From Piscinibacter sp. (lineage in GTDB: Bacteria > Pseudomonadota > Gammaproteobacteria > Burkholderiales > Burkholderiaceae_C): a stretch of DNA of 64,000 nucleotides. The notes beneath the pieces are model-generated. The model saw only the letters and a program-made list of their open reading frames with translations, made no database searches and was not told where the DNA came from. Of this stretch, positions 57,464 through 64,000 are shown one piece after another (positions within the stretch are counted from its first letter, which is position 1; each line of letters starts with the position of its first letter). A program made the position numbers and the translations under genes. The stretch lies in the NCBI GenBank assembly GCA_016706565.1, contig JADJJI010000005.1, positions 472,001-536,000 of the forward strand, in the 5' to 3' direction.

Positions 57464-57657
57464 AGCTCAGGCGGCGGGGGGGGCGTGGCGGCGTGCCGGC
57501 GGCGGCGGGGCGACGCGCGCCGGCTGGGGGGCGGCGGGGGGGGCGGCGTTGGCGCGGCGGCAGCGCGGAGCCCGCAACCAGGCCCGGCCGGGGCCGACCC
57601 CCGCGGCGGGGCCATCCCGGGTGGGCCACGGCCGCCGCCCTCAGCGAGACATTTGTC
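57464..57657. other. Intergenic gap with G-rich stretch
   Basis: 194 bases between liuD and the HMG-CoA lyase gene. Positions 57472-57546 are very G-rich with two 8-G runs and scattered C, milder than the corrupted regions upstream but possibly of the same origin. No gene or palindrome was found. A ribosome-binding site for the next gene is weak (GCGAGAC). Confidence 0.5.
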
Positions 57658-58572
57658 ATGATTCCTTCCAGCGTGAAAATCGTCGATGTCGGTCCGCGCG
57701 ACGGGTTGCAGAACGAAAAGCAGCCGGTCGACACGGCGCACAAGGTCGAACTCGTGCACCGCCTGCAGGCCGCCGGCCTGCGCGAGATCGAGGTCACCAG
57801 CTTCGTCAGCCCGAAGTGGGTGCCGCAGATGGCCGACAACGCCGAGGTGATGGCCGGCATTTCGCGCCAGCCCGGCGTGCGCTACTCAGTGCTCACTCCC
57901 AACCTGAAGGGCCTGGAGGCCGCGCTGCCGACGCATCCCGACGAGGTGGTGGTTTTCGGTGCAGCCAGCGAGGCCTTCAGCCAGCGCAACATCAATTGTT
58001 CGATCGCCGAATCGGTGGAGCGTTTCGCGCCGGTGGTGGCGATGGCGCACGAGAACGGCCTGAAGGTGCGCGCGGCGGTCTCCTGTGCGCTCGGCTGCCC
58101 CTACCAGGGCGAGGTCAGTGCCGACGAGGTCGAGCATGTCGTGAAGCTGATGAAGGCCATCGGCGTCGACCATTGCGGCATCGCCGACACCATCGGCACG
58201 GGTACGCCCAAGCGTGTTCAGGCGGCGATGGAGCGAGCGCTGAAGCACTTCCCGCTTGCCGAGGTCAGCGGCCACTTCCACGACACCTACGGCCAGGCCC
58301 TGGCCAACATCTACGCGTGCCTGGAGATGGGCATCCACCACTTCGACACCAGCGTCGCCGGCCTGGGCGGCTGCCCGTATGCCAAGGGCGCCACCGGCAA
58401 TGTCGCCACCGAAGACGTGGTGTTCATGCTGAACGGCCTGGGCATCGAGACGGGCATCGACCTCGATGCGCTGGTCGATGCCGGCGCCTTCATTTCCGGC
58501 GTGCTCGGCCGGGCGCCGGTGTCGCGCGCCGGCAAGGCGTTGCTGGCCAGGCGCGAGAAGGCGGCGGCATGA
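57658..58572 (+). CDS. liuE: Hydroxymethylglutaryl-CoA lyase
   Basis: 304 residues. Splits HMG-CoA into acetoacetate and acetyl-CoA, the last step of leucine degradation. TIM-barrel DRE-metallolyase: the metal/catalytic PRDGLQNE at 13-20, H206 and H208 in GHFHDTYGQA, and the signature loop SVAGLGGCPYAKGATGN with catalytic C239. The stop overlaps the next start by 4 bases. Also called mvaB. Confidence 0.95.
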   Translation: MIPSSVKIVDVGPRDGLQNEKQPVDTAHKVELVHRLQAAGLREIEVTSFVSPKWVPQMADNAEVMAGISRQPGVRYSVLTPNLKGLEAALPTHPDEVVVFGAASEAFSQRNINCSIAESVERFAPVVAMAHENGLKVRAAVSCALGCPYQGEVSADEVEHVVKLMKAIGVDHCGIADTIGTGTPKRVQAAMERALKHFPLAEVSGHFHDTYGQALANIYACLEMGIHHFDTSVAGLGGCPYAKGATGNVATEDVVFMLNGLGIETGIDLDALVDAGAFISGVLGRAPVSRAGKALLARREKAAA

Positions 58573-59060
58573 GCGACGCGTGGAACGATCGGCCCGAGGG
58601 CTTTCGGCGCGTCGCGCAGGCGCTGGCCGAGCGTGGCCATCCGCACGCGCCGCTGTGGCTCGAAGTCTCGGCGCGCACCTCGCAGGAGGCGGCCGACGCG
58701 CTGGGCGTGCAGGTCGGCCAGATCGCCAAGAGCGTGATCTTCCGGCGCAAGCTCGACGAGGTGGCGGTGCTCGTCGTCACCTCGGGCGACAAACGCGTCG
58801 ACGAGAAGAAGGTCTCCGCGCAGGTCGGTGCGCTCGGCCGCGCCGATGCCGACTTCGTCAAGTCGCGCACCGGCTTCACCATCGGCGGCGTGTCGCCGCT
58901 GGCGCATGCCACGCCGGCGGTGACGCTGATCGATCGCGAGCTGTTCCGCTTCGACGAGATCTGGGCCGCGGCGGGCCACCCCAACGGCGTGTTCCGTCTC
59001 AGCCCGGCGCAGCTCGAGTCGCTGACCGGCGCGCCGGTGGCCGACGTGGTGCAGGCATGA
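58569..59060 (+). CDS. YbaK/EbsC-family aminoacyl-tRNA deacylase-like protein
   Basis: 163 residues, single YbaK/ProX-like editing domain (IAKSVIFRRKLDEVAVLVVTSGDKRVD, with the family lysine/serine, then TGFTIGGVSPLAHATP). Free-standing members hydrolyse mischarged tRNAs such as Cys- or Ala-tRNA-Pro. ATG overlaps the HMG-CoA lyase stop, and its own stop overlaps the next start. Confidence 0.88.
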   Translation: MSDAWNDRPEGFRRVAQALAERGHPHAPLWLEVSARTSQEAADALGVQVGQIAKSVIFRRKLDEVAVLVVTSGDKRVDEKKVSAQVGALGRADADFVKSRTGFTIGGVSPLAHATPAVTLIDRELFRFDEIWAAAGHPNGVFRLSPAQLESLTGAPVADVVQA

Positions 59061-59263
59061 AGGCCGACGTGTCCGCCATCCCGTCCCCTTGCGTGAGCGT
59101 CTGCCGCATGGATGCGGCCAGCGGCTGGTGCGAGGGTTGCCTGCGCACGATCGACGAGATCGCCGCCTGGTCGGTGCTCGACGACCTGCACAAGCGCGCC
59201 GTTTGGAAGTTGCTGCCGCAGCGCCGCGAGGCGCTCGCCGCGATGAAGGGCCAGTTGCCGTGA
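59057..59263 (+). CDS. DUF1289-family small cysteine protein
   Basis: 68 residues. Four cysteines in CVSVCRMD and WCEGCLRT form a probable small metal-binding or Fe-S-like knuckle, followed by a helical segment (TIDEIAAWSVLDDLHKRAVWKLL). The function is unknown, but the family is common in proteobacteria. It overlaps both neighbours by 4 bases, a clear sign of co-translation. Confidence 0.85.
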   Translation: MKADVSAIPSPCVSVCRMDAASGWCEGCLRTIDEIAAWSVLDDLHKRAVWKLLPQRREALAAMKGQLP

Positions 59264-59904
59264 AGCACCTGCGCTTCTGGTTCGACCCGATCTCGCCCTA
59301 CGCCTACCTCGCCTTCGAGCAGCTGCCGCAGGCGCTCGAAGGGCTGACGTACAGCGTCGAGTACCGGCCGGTGCTGTTCGCCGGGCTGCTCAGGCAGTGG
59401 GGCCAGAAGGGCCCGGCCGAGATCGAACCCAAGCGCGCCTGGACCTTCCGCCAGATCGCCTGGGCCGCGCACCAGCTCGGCATTCCCATCGACACGCCGG
59501 CGCAGCACCCTTTCAACCCGCTGGCCCTGCTGCGCCTGCTGCACGCCTGCGCGCCCGAGGGCGGCGGCGCGCCGAACCGCTGGCAGTGCGAGCAGGTGTT
59601 CCACCATGTGTGGCGCGGCGGTGCCGACGCCAACGACGCGCAGCGCCTGGCCGAACTGCGGGCCCGGCTCGCACCGCCGCGTGCGCCTGACGACGAGTCC
59701 GTCAAGCAGTCGCTCAAGCTCCTGACCGCACAGGCCCTCGAGGCCGGCATCTTCGGCGTGCCGACCATCGAAGTGGATGGCAAATATTTCTGGGGCCTCG
59801 ACGCCCTGGACATGTTGGCCGCCTTCCTGCGCGGCGACGCGTGGTTCGCCGGTCCCGCCTGGGACCTGGCCGGCATCGCTCCGCCGGGCGTCCGGCGCTC
59901 CTGA
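59260..59904 (+). CDS. DsbA-family / 2-hydroxychromene-2-carboxylate isomerase-like protein
   Basis: 214 residues. Begins LRFWFDPISPYAYLAFEQLP, with a serine/proline loop instead of CXXC, and ends AGIFGVPTIEVDGKYFWGLDALDML. It is a paralogue of the protein at 49070. The substrate is unknown; kappa-GST-like activity with glutathione is possible. The GTG start overlaps the DUF1289 stop (GTGA). Last gene before the promoter region of the acetate-uptake genes. Confidence 0.85.
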   Translation: MKHLRFWFDPISPYAYLAFEQLPQALEGLTYSVEYRPVLFAGLLRQWGQKGPAEIEPKRAWTFRQIAWAAHQLGIPIDTPAQHPFNPLALLRLLHACAPEGGGAPNRWQCEQVFHHVWRGGADANDAQRLAELRARLAPPRAPDDESVKQSLKLLTAQALEAGIFGVPTIEVDGKYFWGLDALDMLAAFLRGDAWFAGPAWDLAGIAPPGVRRS

Positions 59905-59922
59905 GGCCCCACGGCCCGCGCC

Positions 59923-59936
59923 TTGATCCGGCTCAA
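59923..59936. promoter_or_regulatory. FNR/ANR-like box upstream of the DUF485-actP genes
   Basis: TTGATCCGGCTCAA matches the TTGAT-N4-ATCAA consensus except for one base in the right half. It lies 147 bases before the DUF485 gene, in the only sizeable gap of this region (59905-60082). A chance match cannot be excluded. Confidence 0.3.
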
Positions 59937-60082
59937 GCCGGTTCGGCACCGCGGGGCGCACTGTCAGTTTCGCATCAGCTCCACGTCAGCCCCCGTTGGC
60001 TCAGCGTCAGAGGGGGGTCAGTCCATGCGTGGAGTATTCACGCAGGGCTCGCGGGAGCCATTCACACGAACAGGAGACAACG

Positions 60083-60391
60083 ATGGAAGACGATCTGGTC
60101 CGAAAGATCTCGACCCACCCCAAGTACCTGGAACTCAAGGCCAAGCGCTCGAGTTTCGGCTGGTGGCTCACGCTGGCGATGATGGTCGTGTACTACGGCT
60201 TCATCCTGCTGGTGGCCTTCAACAAGCCCTTCCTGTCGCAGCGCCTGGGCGACGGCGTGATGACGATGGGCATTCCCGTCGGCTTCGGCGTCATCGTCTT
60301 CACCATCGTCATCACCGCGTTCTATGTGCAGCGCGCCAACAGCCAGTACGACGACCTGACTGAAGCGATCCGCAAGGGAGTCCTGAAATGA
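60083..60391 (+). CDS. DUF485-family small membrane protein (YjcH-like)
   Basis: 102 residues with two membrane helices (about 25-47 and 60-83), preceded by [23 protein letters not shown], the DUF485 signature. Such proteins precede actP and probably assist acetate permease. GGAG at 60073-60076 supports the start. The stop overlaps the actP start by 4 bases, so the two are translationally coupled. Confidence 0.92.
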   Translation: MEDDLVRKISTHPKYLELKAKRSSFGWWLTLAMMVVYYGFILLVAFNKPFLSQRLGDGVMTMGIPVGFGVIVFTIVITAFYVQRANSQYDDLTEAIRKGVLK

Positions 60392-62107
60392 GCCGCTTGT
60401 CCGATTCCACCCGCCGCGTGCTGACGCTGGCCGCGCTGAGCGTGCCCGCGCTGGCCATCGCTGCCGGCGCCGACCTCGGCCAGGCGCAGAAGCAGGCGAC
60501 CAACTGGACGGCCATCGGCATGTTCGGCGTCTTCGTGATCTTCACGCTGTTCATCACCAAGTGGGCCGCCGCACGCACCAAGAGCGCGGCCGACTTCTAC
60601 ACCGCCGGCGGCGGCATCACCGGCTTCCAGAACGGCCTGGCGATCGCCGGCGACTACATGTCGGCGGCCTCCTTCCTGGGCATCTCCGCCGCGGTGATGG
60701 CCTCCGGCTTCGACGGCCTGATCTACTCGATCGGCTTCCTGGTCGGCTGGCCGGTGATCACCTTCCTGATGGCCGAGCGCCTGCGCAACCTCGGCAAGTT
60801 CACCTTCGCCGACGTGGCCGCCTTCCGCTTCGAGCAGAAGCCGGTGCGCATCTTCGCGGCGTCGGGCACGCTGGTCGTCGTCGCGTTCTACCTGATCGCG
60901 CAGATGGTCGGCGCGGGCCAGCTCATCAAGCTGCTGTTCGGCCTGGAGTACTGGATCGCGGTGGTCATCGTCGGCGCGCTGATGATGGTCTACGTGCTGT
61001 TCGGCGGCATGACGGCCACCACCTGGGTGCAGATCATCAAGGCCTGCCTGCTGCTCGGCGGCGCCTCGTTCATGGCCTTCATGGTGATGTGGAACTTCGG
61101 CTTCAGCCCCGAGGCGATGTTCGCCAAGGCGGTGGAGATCAAGGCCAGCCTGGCCACCGGCAAGACCGCTGAAGAAGCCGCCAAGATCGGCCAGTCGATC
61201 ATGGGCCCGGGCAACTTCGTGAAGGACCCGATCTCCGCCATCAGCTTCGGCATGGCGCTGATGTTCGGCACCGCCGGCCTGCCGCACATCCTGATGCGCT
61301 TCTTCACCGTGCCGAGCGCCAAGGAAGCGCGCAAGTCGGTGATGTGGGCGACCGGCTGGATCGGCTACTTCTACCTGCTGACCTTCATCATCGGCTTCGG
61401 CGCGATCACCTTCGTGCTGACCAACCCGCAGTTCCTCGACGCCAAGGGCGGCCTGCTGGGCGGCGGCAACATGGCGGCCATCCACCTGGCCAACGCGGTG
61501 GGCGGCAACGTGTTCCTCGGCTTCATCTCGGCGGTGGCGTTCGCGACCATCCTCGCGGTGGTGGCGGGCCTCACGCTGTCGGGCGCCTCGGCGGTGTCGC
61601 ACGACATCTACGCCACGGTGATCAAGAAGGGCAAGGCCGACAGCGCTTCCGAGCTGCGCGTCTCGAAGATGACCACCATCGCGCTGGGCATCGTCGCCGT
61701 CGTGCTGGGCATCGCCTTCGAGAAGCAGAACATCGCCTTCATGGTGAGCCTGGCCTTCGCGATCGCGGCCTCGGCCAACTTCCCGGTGCTCTTCATGAGC
61801 GTGCTGTGGAAGGACTGCACCACGCGCGGCGCGGTGATCGGCGGCTTCCTCGGCCTGATCAGCTCGGTGGTGCTGACGGTGGTGTCGCCCTCGGTGTGGG
61901 AAGCCACGCTGGGCAACCCCAAGGGCTCGGCGCTGTTCCCGTACACCTCGCCCGGCGCTGTTCTCGATGACCATCGGCTTCGTCGGCATCTGGCTGTTCT
62001 CGGTGCTCGACCGCAGCCAGCGCGCCCAGCAGGACAAGGCCGGCTTCCTGGCCCAGCAGGTGCGTTCCGAGACCGGCATCGGTGCCTCGGGCGCCAGCGG
62101 CCATTGA
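60388..62107 (+). CDS. actP: Cation/acetate symporter ActP (frameshifted near the 3' end as written)
   Basis: Sodium:solute symporter with about 13 membrane helices. Begins with a leader-like hydrophobic stretch, then [40 protein letters not shown]. It is intact up to FPYTSP, where one extra G at about 61954 shifts the frame. Reading past it gives [32 protein letters not shown] and a stop at 62107, the normal C-terminus. About 572 residues when repaired. Imports acetate and other short carboxylates. Confidence 0.93.
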
Positions 62108-62136
62108 TCGGCTAGACAGGCATCAAGCCCCCTGAG

Positions 62137-62167
62137 CGGGACTGCAGGCACACTGCCTGCAGTCCCG
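62137..62167 (+). terminator. Strong intrinsic-type terminator hairpin after actP
   Basis: A 14-bp perfect stem: CGGGACTGCAGGCA at 62137-62150 pairs with its complement at 62154-62167 around a 3-base CAC loop, followed by TTCTC. It sits 30 bases after the repaired actP stop, in the 93-base gap before the next gene. Confidence 0.75.
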
Positions 62168-62200
62168 TTCTCACATCCGCCTCCCGATCGCCCCCCGCCC

Positions 62201-63491
62201 ATGCCGACAAGCCGCGGTCCCGAATCGCAACGCGAGATGCTCTCGCTGGTCACCGCGCGCGTGCGCGACGCCTACGTGCGCAAGCCCTTCTATGTCGATG
62301 GCACGCTCGACCTGGTGTCGGTGTGCCGGCTGCTATCGCAGCAGGGGCTGACCGTCGCCCTGGTGAAGGACGCCACGGCGGGCGGCGAGCGCCTGGGCAT
62401 CTTCACCACCACCGACCTGCGCGACGCGCTGCTGCGCGACGTGCCGCCGGCCGCGCTGGCGGTGCGCGAGGTGTCGCGCTTCGGCCTGATCGAGATCGAC
62501 GCCGACGCCGAGCTGTTCGAGGCGCTGTGGCTGATGGTGCGCCACCGCGTGCACCGGCTGCTGGTGCGCGACGGCGATCAGGTGCTGGGCGTGCTCGGCC
62601 AGCTCGACCTGGTGAGCTTCGTCGCCAACCACTCGCACATCGTCGCCGTGCAGATCGACGAAGCCGAATCGGTGGCCGACCTGAAGGCCGCGGCGCAGCG
62701 CATCGACGCGATGGTCGGCCTGCTGCACGACGGCGGCATCAAGATCGAGCGCATCGCGCGGCTGGTCGGCGAGCTGAACCACCGCCTCTTCGCGCGCCTG
62801 TGGGGGCTGCTGGCGCCGCCGGAGCTGGTGGCCAACAGCTGCCTGCTGGTGATGGGCAGCGAAGGCCGCGGCGAGCAGATCCTCAAGACCGACCAGGACA
62901 ACGCGCTGCTGCTGCGCGACGGCTACGAGCACCCGCGCCTGGCCGAGATCGCCGCGAACTTCAACGCTGCGCTGGCCGAGTTCGGCTACCCGCCGTGCCC
63001 GGGCAGCATCATGCTGACCAACCCGCTGTGGCGCGCCTCGCTGGCGAGCTTCCGCGAGACGCTTCGCGAGTGGATCTACGGGCATTCGGCCGACGGCCCG
63101 ATGCACCTGGCGATCTTCTACGACGCCGCCGCCGTGGCCGGCGACGCCTCGCTGCTGCGCGAGGTGCGCGAGCATCTCGAGCGCATCCTCGCCGGCGGCG
63201 ACGCCTTCCTGGCCCGCTTCGCGGCGGCGGCCGACCAGTTCGACGAGCCTCAGCGCTGGTGGCAGCGGCTGACCGCGCGCAACGACGAACAGCCGCTGGA
63301 CCTGAAGAAGCTCGGCACCTTCCCGATCGTGCACGGCGTGCGTGCGCTCAGCCTGCAGCGAGGTGCCGAGCAACCTGGTGATCGCGTCCGAGCTCAGCAC
63401 GATGGACCGCGATCAGCTCAAGGACGCGCTGGCGATCAACAAGCGCTTTCGCGCGCTGCTGCGGCAGCGCTTCCGGCTCGATGCGCTGTGA
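62201..63491 (+). CDS. CBS-pair / DUF294 nucleotidyltransferase-like protein (internal segment missing as written)
   Basis: N-terminal CBS pair (about 30-150; VSVCRLLSQQGLTVALV, then HRLLVRDGDQVLGVLGQLDL), followed by a DUF294 putative nucleotidyltransferase domain with GSEGRGEQILKTDQDNALLL. The frame is normal to GVRALSLQ near 63360, then switches to another frame with EVPSNLVIASELSTMDRDQLKDAL, the usual C-terminus ending at 63491. About 80-100 residues normally lying between these blocks are absent, so a few hundred bases seem to be deleted or misassembled. In Pseudomonas a homologue is next to actP. Confidence 0.8.
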
Positions 63492-63515
63492 CGGCACCGT
63501 GAAGGGAGCACGACG

Positions 63516-63716
63516 ATGTCCGAACGCCTGCGCAATCAACGACTTCTCGCCCTCTTCGCCGCCGGCTGGGGGCTGCTGAACTTCCCGCTGCTCACGCTGT
63601 GGGATCGCGCCGGCACGCTCGCCGGCATCCCGCTGCTGCCGCTGGCCCTGTTCGGCGGCTGGGCGCTGCTGATCGGCCTGGCGGCATGGGTCGCCGAAGC
63701 GCCGGGCGACGAGTAG
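63516..63716 (+). CDS. Small two-helix membrane protein
   Basis: 66 residues with two hydrophobic segments (about 8-30 and 36-58) and a short acidic tail. It is not assigned to a named family with certainty. Proteins of this shape often precede symporter-type sensor kinases. AGGGAG about 9 bases before the ATG supports the start. 12 bases separate it from the kinase gene. Confidence 0.7.
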   Translation: MSERLRNQRLLALFAAGWGLLNFPLLTLWDRAGTLAGIPLLPLALFGGWALLIGLAAWVAEAPGDE

Positions 63717-63728
63717 CCGATCTTCGCC

Positions 63729-64000
63729 ATGCTGTCCGCGCCGCTGGTCCTCGCCGCCTCGTTCGCCTACCTGCTGATGCTGTTCGGCGTGGCGCCTGGG
63801 CCGACCGGCGCGCGCGCGCGGGCCGCTCGGTGATCGGCAATGCCTGGGTCTACGCGCTGTCGATGGGCGTGTACTGCACGGCCTGGACCTACTTCGGCAG
63901 CATCGGGCGCGCCGCGGGCGGCGGCCTGTGGTTCCTGCCGATCTACCTCGGCCCGACGCTGGCCATGGTGCTGGCCTGGCTGGTGCTGCGCAAGATGATC
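63729..64000 (+). CDS. Start of a sodium:solute-symporter-type sensor histidine kinase (CrbS/CbrA-like; frameshifted, runs off window)
   Basis: Only the first about 90 residues are visible. They begin LSAPLVLAASFAYLLMLFGVA and, after one base missing near 63794, continue in another frame as VIGNAWVYALSMGVYCTAWTYFGSIGRAAGGGLWFLPIYLGPTLAMVLAW. This is the opening of symporter-fused hybrid kinases that control acetate and carbon metabolism in Pseudomonas and Vibrio. Location next to actP and the CBS/DUF294 gene supports that reading, but the kinase part lies outside the window. Confidence 0.75.

Overview
The window looks like chromosomal DNA of a high-GC betaproteobacterium, most likely a Burkholderiales member of the Rubrivivax/Leptothrix/Piscinibacter kind. 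This is inferred from the gene families and their order: type III pantothenate kinase, hslVU, IcmF, a MerR-type LiuR with a dispersed leucine-degradation regulon, carbonic anhydrase-aceK, and actP beside a symporter-kinase gene. No tRNA, rRNA, CRISPR array, prophage or insertion sequence was recognised. Genes are tightly packed and many overlap by a few bases.

Layout. 1-8.9 kb: an acetylpolyamine-amidohydrolase-like fragment, a PLP dehydratase, an unusual biotin-carrier/carboxyltransferase fusion, a NUDIX/metallo-beta-lactamase fusion, the thiolase bktB, a histidine phosphatase and a membrane diguanylate cyclase. 8.9-13.1 kb: a minus-strand PPK2-icmF operon behind a perfect 16-bp palindrome. 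13.3-20.5 kb: coaX, hslVU, a STAS protein, a lysine/alanine-tailed dksA and a CobW-type metallochaperone. 20.6-28.4 kb: a corC-lnt-glyQ-glyS-gmhB-plsC-metallopeptidase run. 28.4-28.7 kb: a 313-bp inverted-repeat element. 28.7-35.4 kb: a catabolic island with a hydantoin/allantoin racemase, a spermidine-type ABC transporter, a GntR regulator and a PuuE-like deacetylase. 36-45.4 kb: liuR, a thioesterase, liuA, carbonic anhydrase, aceK, a thiolase, an SDR and an acyl-CoA dehydrogenase. 45.4-50.7 kb: trkAH and small enzymes. 51.1-58.6 kb: liuB, an acyl-CoA dehydrogenase, liuC, a DUF4126 gene, liuD and HMG-CoA lyase. 58.6-64 kb: small proteins, then acetate uptake (DUF485 protein and actP), a CBS/DUF294 gene and the start of a symporter-type sensor kinase.

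The main thread is branched-chain amino acid and acyl-CoA catabolism. Four near-identical palindromes (TTGACGT, 2 bp, ACGTCAA, or an overlapping 22-bp double form) lie upstream of liuR, of the thioesterase-liuA unit, of liuB, and of PPK2-icmF. They fit LiuR operators and suggest that isobutyryl-CoA mutase and a polyphosphate kinase belong to the leucine/valine regulon. Carbonic anhydrase (bicarbonate for methylcrotonyl-CoA carboxylase) and AceK (isocitrate branch point) sit inside the same stretch.

Data quality needs caution. At least five otherwise conserved genes carry one-base indels (dksA, an ABC permease, liuB, actP, the terminal kinase). One acyl-CoA dehydrogenase is scrambled by G homopolymers, one DUF294 gene has lost an internal segment, and two intergenic stretches contain similar G-rich sequence. 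The pattern looks like draft sequencing or assembly error rather than biological decay.
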